This document shows positions 28,318 to 37,600 of a stretch of 64,000 nucleotides of DNA, piece by piece. Positions within the stretch are counted from its first letter, which is position 1, and every line of letters begins with the position of its first letter. The stretch lies in NCBI RefSeq assembly GCF_023283845.1, contig NZ_JAKILC010000019.1:1-64000 (forward strand), read 5' to 3'. The notes below the pieces were generated by a model. That model saw only the letters and a program-made list of their open reading frames with translations, did no database searches and was not told the DNA's origin. A program made the position numbers and the translations under genes. The stretch is from Shewanella marinintestina. Its GTDB lineage: Bacteria; Pseudomonadota; Gammaproteobacteria; Enterobacterales; Shewanellaceae.

Positions 28318-31300
28318 ATGACAAAGTTTGTTTCTTTTCTGCTGTTTACCATCGTTTTATTTATCTCACCAATGGCGCAATCTTTTACTCTTAATTCACA
28401 AGAGAAGACGTTTCTCGAACAGAAAAAAACACTCATTGTCGCAATGCCTAACACCGGGTTACGCACACACTGGAATATCGATGAGCCAGATACAGAAGGC
28501 GTCTATGCTCAATACTTACAAGAACTCGGCCGTGTTTTAAATATTGCAATAGAATTCAAAGGTTACGATAGCTTAAGTTCACTGCATCAAGCTGTATCTT
28601 CAGGTGAAGCAGATCTTTCTTTAGGTTTTACACCTACAGCTCAGCGTAAAAAAAACTTGCTCTTTTCTACGCCTGTTTTTGAAAATTACAAACTACAGTG
28701 GTTACGCAATTCAAGCTATCGCAATACCTCTGCGCAAGACATGCACTGGGTTTGTGTTGATGGATCATTTTCCTGTGCCGCGACAGCTGAAAACGGCTAT
28801 AAAAAACTAACTAAAGTCGATTCATTGGATAACCTTATCCATCACTTGTCTACAGGCAAAGCCGACAGTGCAATGATCCACTTTGGCGCTGTACATCATT
28901 ACTATCAAACCGTTGCAGTTGGCGATTGGCTAGGCGATATAGTGTTTAATGAAAATACTAAACCGATTTTGTCCTCATTTATTACAGCTAAAGACAATGC
29001 GATTTTGATGGGGATCCTCAATCAATATCAACTGCAGTATCAGCAAGCTAAAGTCATCAATCCATTTAACTTTAGCAACTTGAGTATGTTGCATAATGAG
29101 TTGACCATTGAAAGTATTTATCAACAATACGGCAGAAAGTCGATTCGCTATACGATAGAAGAAGATCTCTACCCTTTATCTTATAGACAAGAAGGCAGCA
29201 GTGAAATTAGTGGTTACATACATGATGTCATGAAAATATTTGCTCTAAAAACAGGGCTAAATCTCGAGTATGTCTATCCTAATGGTCGTGATGTCGATTT
29301 GATGCTAGAAGAAGCTGAAGTCGATCTTATTCCAGGACGCTTTATCGCAGCGAATGATACCTATAATAAGCTTACAACTACCGATGCATTCCATAGTATA
29401 AAATGGTCCTACATTCGTACGACCCAACAATACAAACAACCTAAAATCGCTATTTTAGACCGCACGACTCATTTATCCGTTCTAGAAACAGACAAATTTA
29501 AAGGTATTGATTTAGCAGTTTATTCTGATTTTTCAGTATTAAAAAAAGATATTGAGCAAGGTGTTATCACCCATGCATATATTCCAGACAGCATAGCTGA
29601 ACATTATTTATATTACGGTGATGAAACAGACTTTGAACTGATTAATAATGACAGCACACCAATAAGTCAGCTAGGCATTAAACTTAACTCAGAGTCTCAT
29701 GCTCTAAGAAATATGCTTAACGTGGCTATCGACGTAACCACAAAAAATGAAATTGATCTTGCTGTACAGAATCATAAAAAGATTAATACTCAATATGGCT
29801 ATGATAAAAAGCAGACTAAAAGCACAGTTTTATCCCTACTCGTACTTATTTTAATTGTGATATCGGCAGGTCTGTTATGGAACAAAAAACTAAAAGGCTA
29901 CTTAACAGAAGCTCGCGCAAGTAGTAAAAAAAATCACGACCAAATGCAGTGGCTAACTAGCGTATTAAATAGTTTTCCGGGAATGGTGCTGATCTCCGAT
30001 TCAAACGGTAAAGCCCTACTATCTAACAAGGCTTACAACGATTGTTTCAAGAGTTGTGTGAACAATAACTGTATTGCCAACGGGACTGCATGCTCGTTTC
30101 TAGATGTCATTAATTCTACTGGCCCTGACATCAAAAACGAGATCCTACACATAGGTAAAAATGACTGCACAATTGATGGTAAATACTATCGTGTTTCGCG
30201 TGAAATCGTTCACTACAACGACGGGCACCAGTATCACATCACTGTATTTGCAGACTTTACAGAGCTAAAACAACGTAAAGAGCAGCTTAAGCGATCACAA
30301 CGACAAGCCGTCGACGCATTAAAAGCACGCGAGTCATTTTTAGCGATTATTAGCCACGAGCTAAGAACACCACTCGCTGCTATGATTGGCTTAATGGAAC
30401 TATTGAATCCTGAATTAAAATCGGCAAAGAACAAAGAGTTAATGAGTAACGCGCTGTCTTCTGCAGATAGATTAAAGGGGCTTGTTAACGACATTTTAGA
30501 CTTCTCGAAAATGGAAGCAGATCAGCTACAGCTCGATTTATATTCCGGTAATATATTTAACGAGATTGGTACTACATTGAGGTTGCTTGAAGCCAGTGCT
30601 CAAAGCAAAAGAATCAATTTTATTCTTGATTGGCAACCAACCTCTCAATGTTACGCAACACTAGACTGGATGCGTTTAAGTCAGGTTATTAATAATTTAG
30701 TGAGTAACTCGATTAAGTTTACCCAGCAAGGCTTTATTAAAGTCATCGTTAGCAATACACCAGAAGCGCTACTGCTGACCGTTGAAGACAGCGGCTGTGG
30801 CATGAGCACAGAGCAACAAAAAACATTGTTTCAACCATTTATTCAAGCCGATGCCAGTATTAACCGAAAATATGGCGGAACAGGGTTAGGCATGTCAATT
30901 GTGCAGCATTTAGTGGAGCTTATGAACGGCCAAATTACAGTAAACAGTAAGCTTAACCAAGGCACTCAAGTTAATGTGCAGCTGCCAACAATGTTCTCTA
31001 CGCTAACTGAAGTATTAATTGCTGATGCACAGAGTCATGATGAAATGATTAATAATTGGTTAAAAGCTTGGGGGATCAAACTACAGACGAGTCATAATCA
31101 GATCTCATCAACCTCGTCTACAACCAACATTTATCCCGATCTGCTGTTAAGACAAGTGCTATTAAAAAACAATAATCAAGCCTTACAATCTTCCGCCGCC
31201 AGCAACCAGTACAGTGGCACGGTCGTTGTGGCTGACGACGATCCAATTAATCGATTTTTATTCCAACAACAGCTGAAAAAACTGGGAGTAGATGTTGTAA

Positions 31301-31905
31301 CTGTTAATGACGGTATAGAAGCATTGCTGTATTTATCAGCTAATCGTAACAGCGTTAGTATGCTTATAACAGATTGTCATATGCCTAATTTAAATGGCTA
31401 TGAACTCGTACGAAAATTACGTGCAAGGCCTGATTTTGCTGACTTACCTATAATAGGCTGCACAGCTGAAGACTCACGCTTAGTGGCTGAAAAAGCCAAT
31501 GATGCTGGCATGACCGAAGTCATGTATAAGCCCTATCCCTTCACTCTTTTAAAAGAGACGGTTAGTCGATACTGCATTGAGGTTTTCCCAGATGCAAATC
31601 AAGACAAGTTGGAATGGTTAAGCGAGTATAGCGACGAAGAGCAGTTAGAGCTGTCAGCAATAGTTAGAGACTCGTTACTCGCTGACAAGCAACAAATTGC
31701 AACAGCCGAAATACCACTGCAAGCATTAGGGCATCGCATTAAGGGCGCAGCAAATGCACTTGGGTTAAGCCAACTTGCAGCAGCGGCAGAGCATTGTGAA
31801 ACCGTCACCGAAATTAATACACCTACAGCTATTTCAGCACTTAATAAAGAAATAGATAACGTCGTTAATGCCATCAATAGCTGGCTTAGTACACAACTCA
31901 ATTGA
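28318..31905 (+). CDS. EvgS/BvgS-like hybrid sensor histidine kinase
   Basis: A 1195-residue tripartite kinase. A signal peptide (about residues 1-22) precedes two tandem periplasmic solute-binding (SBP_bac_3) domains (about 30-260 and 275-490), a membrane helix (about 503-523), a PAS domain (about 545-650), HisKA (His680 in ISHELRTPLA), HATPase (GGTGLGMSIVQ), a receiver (Asp1019 in ITDCHMPN) and HPt (His1139 in GHRIKGAAN). The PAS domain contains Cys576, Cys580, Cys585 and Cys592 in a 17-residue stretch, suggesting a metal or redox role. The two Venus-flytrap domains suggest small-ligand sensing. The receiver-TPR gene 168 bp downstream is the likely partner. No clear ribosome-binding site. 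Confidence 0.92.
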   Translation: MTKFVSFLLFTIVLFISPMAQSFTLNSQEKTFLEQKKTLIVAMPNTGLRTHWNIDEPDTEGVYAQYLQELGRVLNIAIEFKGYDSLSSLHQAVSSGEADLSLGFTPTAQRKKNLLFSTPVFENYKLQWLRNSSYRNTSAQDMHWVCVDGSFSCAATAENGYKKLTKVDSLDNLIHHLSTGKADSAMIHFGAVHHYYQTVAVGDWLGDIVFNENTKPILSSFITAKDNAILMGILNQYQLQYQQAKVINPFNFSNLSMLHNELTIESIYQQYGRKSIRYTIEEDLYPLSYRQEGSSEISGYIHDVMKIFALKTGLNLEYVYPNGRDVDLMLEEAEVDLIPGRFIAANDTYNKLTTTDAFHSIKWSYIRTTQQYKQPKIAILDRTTHLSVLETDKFKGIDLAVYSDFSVLKKDIEQGVITHAYIPDSIAEHYLYYGDETDFELINNDSTPISQLGIKLNSESHALRNMLNVAIDVTTKNEIDLAVQNHKKINTQYGYDKKQTKSTVLSLLVLILIVISAGLLWNKKLKGYLTEARASSKKNHDQMQWLTSVLNSFPGMVLISDSNGKALLSNKAYNDCFKSCVNNNCIANGTACSFLDVINSTGPDIKNEILHIGKNDCTIDGKYYRVSREIVHYNDGHQYHITVFADFTELKQRKEQLKRSQRQAVDALKARESFLAIISHELRTPLAAMIGLMELLNPELKSAKNKELMSNALSSADRLKGLVNDILDFSKMEADQLQLDLYSGNIFNEIGTTLRLLEASAQSKRINFILDWQPTSQCYATLDWMRLSQVINNLVSNSIKFTQQGFIKVIVSNTPEALLLTVEDSGCGMSTEQQKTLFQPFIQADASINRKYGGTGLGMSIVQHLVELMNGQITVNSKLNQGTQVNVQLPTMFSTLTEVLIADAQSHDEMINNWLKAWGIKLQTSHNQISSTSSTTNIYPDLLLRQVLLKNNNQALQSSAASNQYSGTVVVADDDPINRFLFQQQLKKLGVDVVTVNDGIEALLYLSANRNSVSMLITDCHMPNLNGYELVRKLRARPDFADLPIIGCTAEDSRLVAEKANDAGMTEVMYKPYPFTLLKETVSRYCIEVFPDANQDKLEWLSEYSDEEQLELSAIVRDSLLADKQQIATAEIPLQALGHRIKGAANALGLSQLAAAAEHCETVTEINTPTAISALNKEIDNVVNAINSWLSTQLN

Positions 31906-32018
31906 ACATATTGTGCTAATCAAAATTATCAGCTTAGTCATGAAAATGACAATAAAACTGATTATGACTAAACCCATGGCTGGCGGCGTAGATCTCTGCC
32001 AATAACAATCCACTTTTC

Positions 32019-32040
32019 TCGCTTAGCTATAGCTAAGCGA
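32019..32040. promoter_or_regulatory. Perfect 22-bp palindrome upstream of receiver-TPR gene
   Basis: The half-site TCGCTTAGCTA is followed immediately by its exact reverse complement, ending 33 bp before the ATG at 32074. It could be an operator for a dimeric regulator or a leader hairpin; there is no T-run after it, so it is not a standard terminator. Confidence 0.5.
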
Positions 32041-32073
32041 ACAAACTCATTATTCGTTTGGATCAAAATAGCG

Positions 32074-33696
32074 ATGCAATCTTTTCAAACTCTTAAACTC
32101 CTAGTTATCGATGACGCACCAACTTTTTTGTTCACCATTAAGAGCATGTTGGTCAAACTAGGATTCTTAGAAGTTAACGTCCTCACAGCTAAGTCTGCCA
32201 AATTGGCACTCGATCTTGCATCAAACAAACAATTTGATGTGATCATTTGTGACTTTAACTTTGGTACGGGGATGAATGGTAAGCAGCTATTTGAAGAGTT
32301 TAAGCACCTGAAATTGCTTACTGATGAATCAGTATTTGTTTTGGTCACCGGAGATAATTCAGCCGCCACAGTACGGCCTATCATCGAGCTAAAACCCGAT
32401 GAATACCTTTTAAAACCGTTTAATGCTATTACGCTAAAGCAACGTTTATCGATGGCGATACGTCGCAGACATAAACTAGCAGGCCTTTATGCAGCAGAGC
32501 GATTACTTGATGCAGAGCAAGGCTTACAACTTTGCGATGAAATGGCACCATTTCATCCTGAATACTACTTTGTGATTGAACGATTTCGTGGTGTTTTCTT
32601 AACAATTTTACAGCGCCACGAACAGGCAAAATCCGTTTATCAGTCAACTCTAGCTAAAAAAGATTTAGATTGGGCCAAAGTAGGTTTAGCCAACTCATTG
32701 GCGAACTTAGGCCAAATTACTGAAGCCGAAAAGATAATAAACCAGCTGTTAATCGCTTCTCCAAACGATACACAGGTAAAGACTGAAGCTGCCTATATCA
32801 AGCTTAAAGACAGTGATATACCTGCTGCCATTTCACATTTAGAGCTCGCAAGTCAAATTGTACCCGGCAACTCAGAACGAGAGTTAATTATCGTCAATTT
32901 ATGCTTGTCAGTTGAAGACTATGCACAAGCACTCGCACGTTATCGTTTGTACCTTGAGATCAATAAAGATACATACCGCAATAATGACTACAGTAAGCTC
33001 AGCTTAATCCGTGTGATCTTGTATCAAGCACGCTTTGCTACGAATAAAGCGGCGCTATTAGAGGAAGCTAAACACCACCTTCGCTCAGTTATTGGCACCG
33101 AAAATGAAGCTATTACCCACGAAATTGAGCTGATTAAAGCGCATATTTCAATGGAGTTAGGTTTTTACCGTTCAGCAATCAGCCTACTTAAGAACCTGCA
33201 CAACAAAGAGTGCTTTCAGCACTTTTACGCCACCTATCACTACGCTTGGTTGCTTAATATCATGAGTGTTGAAAATGAGTTTAACCAAGCTATAAGCTGG
33301 TGCAGTCAAAACCTAGGCTATGAAAGTAACCAAATTATTTTTGCCAGCAAAGTGTCCATGTTAGAAGGCTTAAAAAGCCATAATGAAGATAAAAAAAGCT
33401 GGTTAAAAGAGCAGTATCTTATGGTTAAAAATGGCGACCTTGATAAGGTCACTTTATTAGAAACCTATTTGGCCATTAACGAAACTGCACCACTGCTAAA
33501 AACGGTATGCTTAAACATTATCAAGTCGTTGACTTACGTTTGGCCAAGGCGCTATGGCGTTGTTCAGGTAAAAGAAATCATTCAGCGTTGCGACAATGTG
33601 GTGAGGCAGCTTTACGTGGAAGATGAGCTCTTAACAATTAACTACCAAGAGTATTATCAATCAGCATTAGATAAATGCAAAGGGCGAGTTGATTAA
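32074..33696 (+). CDS. Response regulator with receiver and TPR domains
   Basis: 540 residues. An N-terminal receiver (about 8-130; phosphoacceptor Asp60 in ICDFNFGTG, acidic pair in VIDDA, conserved Lys in YLLKPF) is followed by a long helical region with tetratricopeptide-like repeats (from about 165; GLANSLANLGQITEAEKIINQL is one). There is no DNA-binding or enzymatic output domain, so phosphorylation probably alters protein-protein contacts. It stands immediately after the EvgS-like kinase and is the best candidate for its target. The receiver lies on the conserved family fold, but the TPR assignment is by pattern. Confidence 0.85.
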   Translation: MQSFQTLKLLVIDDAPTFLFTIKSMLVKLGFLEVNVLTAKSAKLALDLASNKQFDVIICDFNFGTGMNGKQLFEEFKHLKLLTDESVFVLVTGDNSAATVRPIIELKPDEYLLKPFNAITLKQRLSMAIRRRHKLAGLYAAERLLDAEQGLQLCDEMAPFHPEYYFVIERFRGVFLTILQRHEQAKSVYQSTLAKKDLDWAKVGLANSLANLGQITEAEKIINQLLIASPNDTQVKTEAAYIKLKDSDIPAAISHLELASQIVPGNSERELIIVNLCLSVEDYAQALARYRLYLEINKDTYRNNDYSKLSLIRVILYQARFATNKAALLEEAKHHLRSVIGTENEAITHEIELIKAHISMELGFYRSAISLLKNLHNKECFQHFYATYHYAWLLNIMSVENEFNQAISWCSQNLGYESNQIIFASKVSMLEGLKSHNEDKKSWLKEQYLMVKNGDLDKVTLLETYLAINETAPLLKTVCLNIIKSLTYVWPRRYGVVQVKEIIQRCDNVVRQLYVEDELLTINYQEYYQSALDKCKGRVD

Positions 33697-34206
33697 GCGC
33701 TTATAGGTAAGAACTTTTTTCTTTAGAACATCGTTATTCTTAACGACAAGTCATATCCAAAAAAGTGGTTCCCGTTGCCCACCGTAGACACATGCCTTGA
33801 GACCCGCGGTTGGCGATTGGTAACTGTGAAACTACCGCTTAGAGCACGTCATTTTGTAGCACCAAACAAAAAATACTTGGTGCTTTCATTCAAAAACTAA
33901 CCACAGCAGTGCTATTTGGCAATCCCTCTCTAATTAAAATTAAGCACAAGTTTTCAATTTTTGAAAATCCAATCTTTTATCCCTACACTCATAAAGCGTG
34001 ATATAAAACAGCTTTAAATAGCCAATAAAAATTTGGTTGAATCGACAATATAGCAATACATAGCCATAACGAAATTCACCTAAAAGCCCAAGCAATGTAA
34101 AAATGAAAACGTGATAAACCTCAATGGATTTATCAACCAGGTATTTACTGTATAGATAAACAGTATATACTGTGTAGTTATACAGTGTTTTGAAAAGGAC
34201 ATCACT
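33697..34206. other. Intergenic region with GC-rich structured block and SOS boxes
   Basis: 510 bp without a credible gene. 33760-33850 is distinctly more GC-rich than its surroundings and contains pairable segments such as GCGGT and ACCGC (about 33815-33843). A hairpin AGCACCAA (33858-33865) / TTGGTGCT (33877-33884) follows, with only a weak T-run. This might be a small RNA or a relic; I cannot assign a family. The right end holds the recN promoter and its LexA boxes. Confidence 0.4.
34144..34185 (+). promoter_or_regulatory. recN promoter with two LexA boxes
   Basis: Two operators fit CTGT-N8-ACAG exactly: CTGTATAGATAAACAG (34148-34163) and CTGTGTAGTTATACAG (34170-34185). A plausible promoter overlaps them: -35 TTTACT (34144-34149), 16-bp spacer, -10 TATACT (34166-34171). 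Tandem operators are typical of recN, one of the most tightly repressed SOS genes. Confidence 0.93.
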
Positions 34207-35868
34207 ATGCTTTGCCAACTCAGTATCAACAACTTTGCTATTGTGCGTTTTCTAGAGCTAGATTTTAAAGCCGGCATGACCAGTATTACTGGTGAAACAG
34301 GCGCGGGTAAATCGATTGCTATCGATGCCCTCGGGTTATGCTTAGGTAATCGTGCTGACGCCAATGCTATTAGACCTGATGCGACTAAGGCCGAAGTAAG
34401 TGCCCGTTTTTTATTAAATGATACTCCAGCAGCTAAACGCTGGCTTGAAGATAACGATCTTGAACTTGATGATGAATGTATTTTACGTCGCACAATAAGC
34501 AGCGACGGACGTTCACGAGCCTATATCAATGGTAATCCAGTACCACTTGCGCAAATCAAGGCACTTGGACAGCTACTTATTGGTATTCACGGCCAGCATG
34601 CACACCATGCCATGCTTAAAAGTGAGCATCAACTGACTCTGCTAGATAGCTATGCAAACCATAAGATGCTTATCGATAGCGTAACTGCCAGCTATCACAG
34701 ATGTAAGACGATTGAGAAGCACCTGCACCAATTACAGATGTCACAGCAAGAACGCCTAGCTCGTAAACAACTTTTGCAATACCAAGTTGAAGAACTAAAT
34801 GAATTTGCGATTACTGAAGGTGAATTTGAGTCGATTGAGGCTGAACACAAAAAGCTTGCTAATAGCACCGCGTTAATTGAGCTTTGTCGCAGCCAGCTAC
34901 ACATACTGCAAGAAAGCGATGAAGGCAGCGTTGAGTCACTGCTTAATACCAGTATTAGCCAAGGCCAAGATCTGGAAAATTACGATCCAGAGTTAGGCAA
35001 TGTGGTGTCAATGCTGAACGATGCCCTAATTCAAGTGCAAGAAAGCAGTAGCGAAATCGAACGCTATCTAGATGGTTTAGAGCTCGATCCTGAATATTTT
35101 GCTCACTTAGAGCAACGGATCTCTAAAGCTATGCAGTTAGCCCGTAAGCATCAAGTCAGCGGCATTGAGCTATATAGTTACCATCAAACCTTATTAGAAG
35201 AACTAGCCGATTTAGGCTCTGACGACGATAAGCTAGATGATATTAAGCAAGAGTTACAAGCTAGCCGAGATGCATACTTACAACATGCAAAAAAGCTTAG
35301 CCAAAGCCGTAGCCGCTACGCTAAAGAACTTGATAAACAAGTGACTCATTCTATTCATGAGCTGAACATGCCAAAAGGTAAGTTCAACATTGCAGTTAAC
35401 TTTAACGAAGCTGTCGTTACGCCAACAGGCTGTGACAACATTGAATTTATGGTCTCAACTAACCCTGGGCAGCCATTACAACCTATTGCTAAGGTTGCAT
35501 CAGGTGGTGAGCTGTCACGTATCGGTTTAGGTATTCAAGTGATCACTGCTAAAAAGGTCTCTACGCCGACGCTAATTTTTGATGAAGTGGATGTGGGGAT
35601 CTCAGGGCCAACGGCTGCGGTTGTAGGTCGTATGCTGCGCAGCCTTGGCGAGTCAACGCAGGTATTTTGTGTGACCCATTTGCCACAAGTTGCCGGTAAT
35701 GGTCACCAGCATATGTTTGTCAATAAAAGCAGTAAAGCCGGTAAAACCGAGACTTCAATGATCGCGCTTGATAAGACCCAACGTATTGAAGAGTTAGCCC
35801 GCTTACTCGGGGGCGACACTATTACTAGCAATACCTTAGCTAACGCTAAAGAGTTACTTCTGAGTTAA
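34207..35868 (+). CDS. recN: DNA repair protein RecN
   Basis: An SMC-like ATPase acting in double-strand-break repair, induced by SOS. 553 residues: N-terminal ATPase half with Walker A GETGAGKS, two coiled-coil stretches (about 150-230 and 280-370), then the signature ASGGELSRI and Walker B LIFDEVDVGISG. Expression is presumably controlled by the two LexA boxes directly upstream. A strong bidirectional terminator separates it from pgpA. Confidence 0.96.
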   Translation: MLCQLSINNFAIVRFLELDFKAGMTSITGETGAGKSIAIDALGLCLGNRADANAIRPDATKAEVSARFLLNDTPAAKRWLEDNDLELDDECILRRTISSDGRSRAYINGNPVPLAQIKALGQLLIGIHGQHAHHAMLKSEHQLTLLDSYANHKMLIDSVTASYHRCKTIEKHLHQLQMSQQERLARKQLLQYQVEELNEFAITEGEFESIEAEHKKLANSTALIELCRSQLHILQESDEGSVESLLNTSISQGQDLENYDPELGNVVSMLNDALIQVQESSSEIERYLDGLELDPEYFAHLEQRISKAMQLARKHQVSGIELYSYHQTLLEELADLGSDDDKLDDIKQELQASRDAYLQHAKKLSQSRSRYAKELDKQVTHSIHELNMPKGKFNIAVNFNEAVVTPTGCDNIEFMVSTNPGQPLQPIAKVASGGELSRIGLGIQVITAKKVSTPTLIFDEVDVGISGPTAAVVGRMLRSLGESTQVFCVTHLPQVAGNGHQHMFVNKSSKAGKTETSMIALDKTQRIEELARLLGGDTITSNTLANAKELLLS

Positions 35869-35925
35869 TTCTGCAAGCGAGTGCTATGAGTAAATTCAAC
35901 AATATGATTTTATAAACTTCAAACA

Positions 35926-35953
35926 AAAATGCAGAGCCTTAGCTCTGCATTTT
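35926..35953. terminator. Bidirectional terminator between recN and pgpA
   Basis: A 12-bp stem AAAATGCAGAGC / GCTCTGCATTTT with a CTTA loop between convergent genes. Confidence 0.92.
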
Positions 35954-35974
35954 GTATGCTGATAGTTAACTCGA

Positions 35975-36469
35975 TTAAGCAAAGTAGTAAGCTAAACCTT
36001 GTAAGCATAACAGTGAGAAAACACCAGCAAGCACGTCATCAATCATAATACCAAAACCGCCATGAACTTTAGCGTCAAGCCAGCGAATCGGCCACGGCTT
36101 TAAGATATCGAAAAAACGAAACAGTGCAAAACCAATGACTAACCATTGCCAACCTGCAGGCGCGGCAACCATGGTTATCAATAGCCCAGCTACTTCATCC
36201 CAAACAATTGCGCCATGATCGTGGACACCCATATCTTTAGACGCTTTGTCGCAAATATAAAAACCCGCAAGCACGCTAATCATAGTCAACGTAACATACC
36301 AAGATAGACTTAGTGGTGCCATTAATAGATAAAGCGGAATAGCAGCTAAAGTTCCAAAAGTACCCGGTGCTTTAGCAGCAAGCCCCGTGCCAAATCCCAA
36401 TGCTAAAAAGTGAATAGGATTCTTTAATGACAGCTTAGCTAAGGCTGCATCTTTAGAGAGTAAGTTCAT
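35975..36469 (-). CDS. pgpA: Phosphatidylglycerophosphatase A
   Basis: Removes phosphate from phosphatidylglycerophosphate to give phosphatidylglycerol in the inner membrane. 164 residues with several hydrophobic segments, the GTGLAAKAPGTFGTLAAIP region and the acidic WDEVAG motif of the PgpA family. Its ATG overlaps the thiL stop by one base (TAATG), indicating coupling. It is the last gene of the leftward unit. Confidence 0.93.
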   Translation of the reverse strand: MNLLSKDAALAKLSLKNPIHFLALGFGTGLAAKAPGTFGTLAAIPLYLLMAPLSLSWYVTLTMISVLAGFYICDKASKDMGVHDHGAIVWDEVAGLLITMVAAPAGWQWLVIGFALFRFFDILKPWPIRWLDAKVHGGFGIMIDDVLAGVFSLLCLQGLAYYFA

Positions 36470-37428
36470 TAATTAAAGTGCTCAAAGCCTAAATTTACTG
36501 GCTCAAAAGGTTTGTTGTCGTTTAATAAGGTTAACTGGCCACCTGTACAGATCTGACCTATTTGGGTAAAGCGTACACCTGTTTCTGCCAACGCTATCTC
36601 TAATGCGCCCTTTTGCGCCTCAGGTACGGTAAAGAGTAGCTCATAATCTTCGCCACCGGTTAGGGCGTAGCTTAGTGCCATTTCAGCAGTGGTATTGCGT
36701 TTAAGTTGCTCTGAAAGCGGTAAACGGTCAACATTAATTACAGCCCCCACTTGTGAGCTTTTAATAACATGCTGAATATCAGACATTATGCCATCAGAGA
36801 TATCAATCGCACTTGATGCAATAGTGCGTAGCGACTGGCCAGCAAGCACTCGTGGAGTCGGCCTATAATGACGATTAACGAGGTAAGCACTGTCTTCAAT
36901 ATCTACAGTGGCTTTATTACGCAAGATATCTAAGCCAAGCGCCGAGTCACCTAAACTGCCTGTAACATAAATCCAATCACCATTCTTAGCACCTTGGCGG
37001 GTTAAGCCAACATCTTTTGGTAATTGGCCATTGATAGTAATGGTAATTGCGCGCGGACCACGAGTTGTATCGCCGCCAATAAGCGCCACACCATAATATT
37101 CAGCGATTTCAAATAGGCCTTCACTAAATTCAGCTAACCAGCCCTCATCGACATCTGGTAGCGTTAACGCTAATGTCATCCACGCAGGTTCAGCCCCCAT
37201 TGATGCAAGATCTGACAAGTTTACTGCTAATGATTTATAACCAAGATCCTTGGCGGGCATATTGGGGAAAAAGTGCACATTCTCGACTAAGGTGTCGCAA
37301 GAGATAGCTATAGACTTACTAGCATTTGGCTGCACAATAGCGCAGTCATCACCAATACCAATTACAACATCTTTGCGCGACTGAGCGCGCCCAGTAAAGA
37401 AACTTTCGATTAATTGAAATTCTTTCAC
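36469..37428 (-). CDS. thiL: Thiamine-monophosphate kinase
   Basis: Phosphorylates thiamine monophosphate to thiamine pyrophosphate. 319 residues with the ATP/metal-binding GIGDDCAI near the N-terminus, LSDLASMGAEPAWMTLAL and the GGEDYELLFTV motif. No ATG fits; a GTG giving (M)KEFQLIESFF matches the family N-terminus, and another in-frame GTG stands four codons upstream (37440). Neither has a clear ribosome-binding site. nusB upstream ends with its own terminator, so thiL-pgpA may be transcribed partly from the 160-bp gap. Confidence 0.9.
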   Translation of the reverse strand: MKEFQLIESFFTGRAQSRKDVVIGIGDDCAIVQPNASKSIAISCDTLVENVHFFPNMPAKDLGYKSLAVNLSDLASMGAEPAWMTLALTLPDVDEGWLAEFSEGLFEIAEYYGVALIGGDTTRGPRAITITINGQLPKDVGLTRQGAKNGDWIYVTGSLGDSALGLDILRNKATVDIEDSAYLVNRHYRPTPRVLAGQSLRTIASSAIDISDGIMSDIQHVIKSSQVGAVINVDRLPLSEQLKRNTTAEMALSYALTGGEDYELLFTVPEAQKGALEIALAETGVRFTQIGQICTGGQLTLLNDNKPFEPVNLGFEHFN

Positions 37429-37573
37429 AATACCAATCACAAATATAAGAGAGAGTTCAAGGAGGTTGCGGTAAGAAACCAGACCGTTGCTTTAGCAAAG
37501 ATAAAGAAAACCACATGCTTTGCTCAAAGCGCTAATGCGCGGACGATTATAAGTTCCCAGCCAGAGATAACAA

Positions 37574-37597
37574 AAACGGCATCCGAAGATGCCGTTT
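37574..37597 (-). terminator. nusB terminator
   Basis: A perfect 10-bp stem AAACGGCATC / GATGCCGTTT with a CGAA tetraloop, continued by T residues on the minus strand, 3 bp past the nusB stop. Confidence 0.88.
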
Positions 37598-37600
37598 CAA

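Noticed and set aside
33760..33850. 6S RNA gene
   Set aside because: Only one short shared stretch (CCGCGGTTGG) was seen; the closing stem and length expected for 6S RNA were not found, and the genomic neighbours differ from the usual ones.
33940..34218. 92-codon minus-strand frame across the recN promoter
   Set aside because: It runs through both LexA boxes and into recN, is very rich in Tyr/Phe/Leu from AT-rich DNA and lacks a ribosome-binding site.
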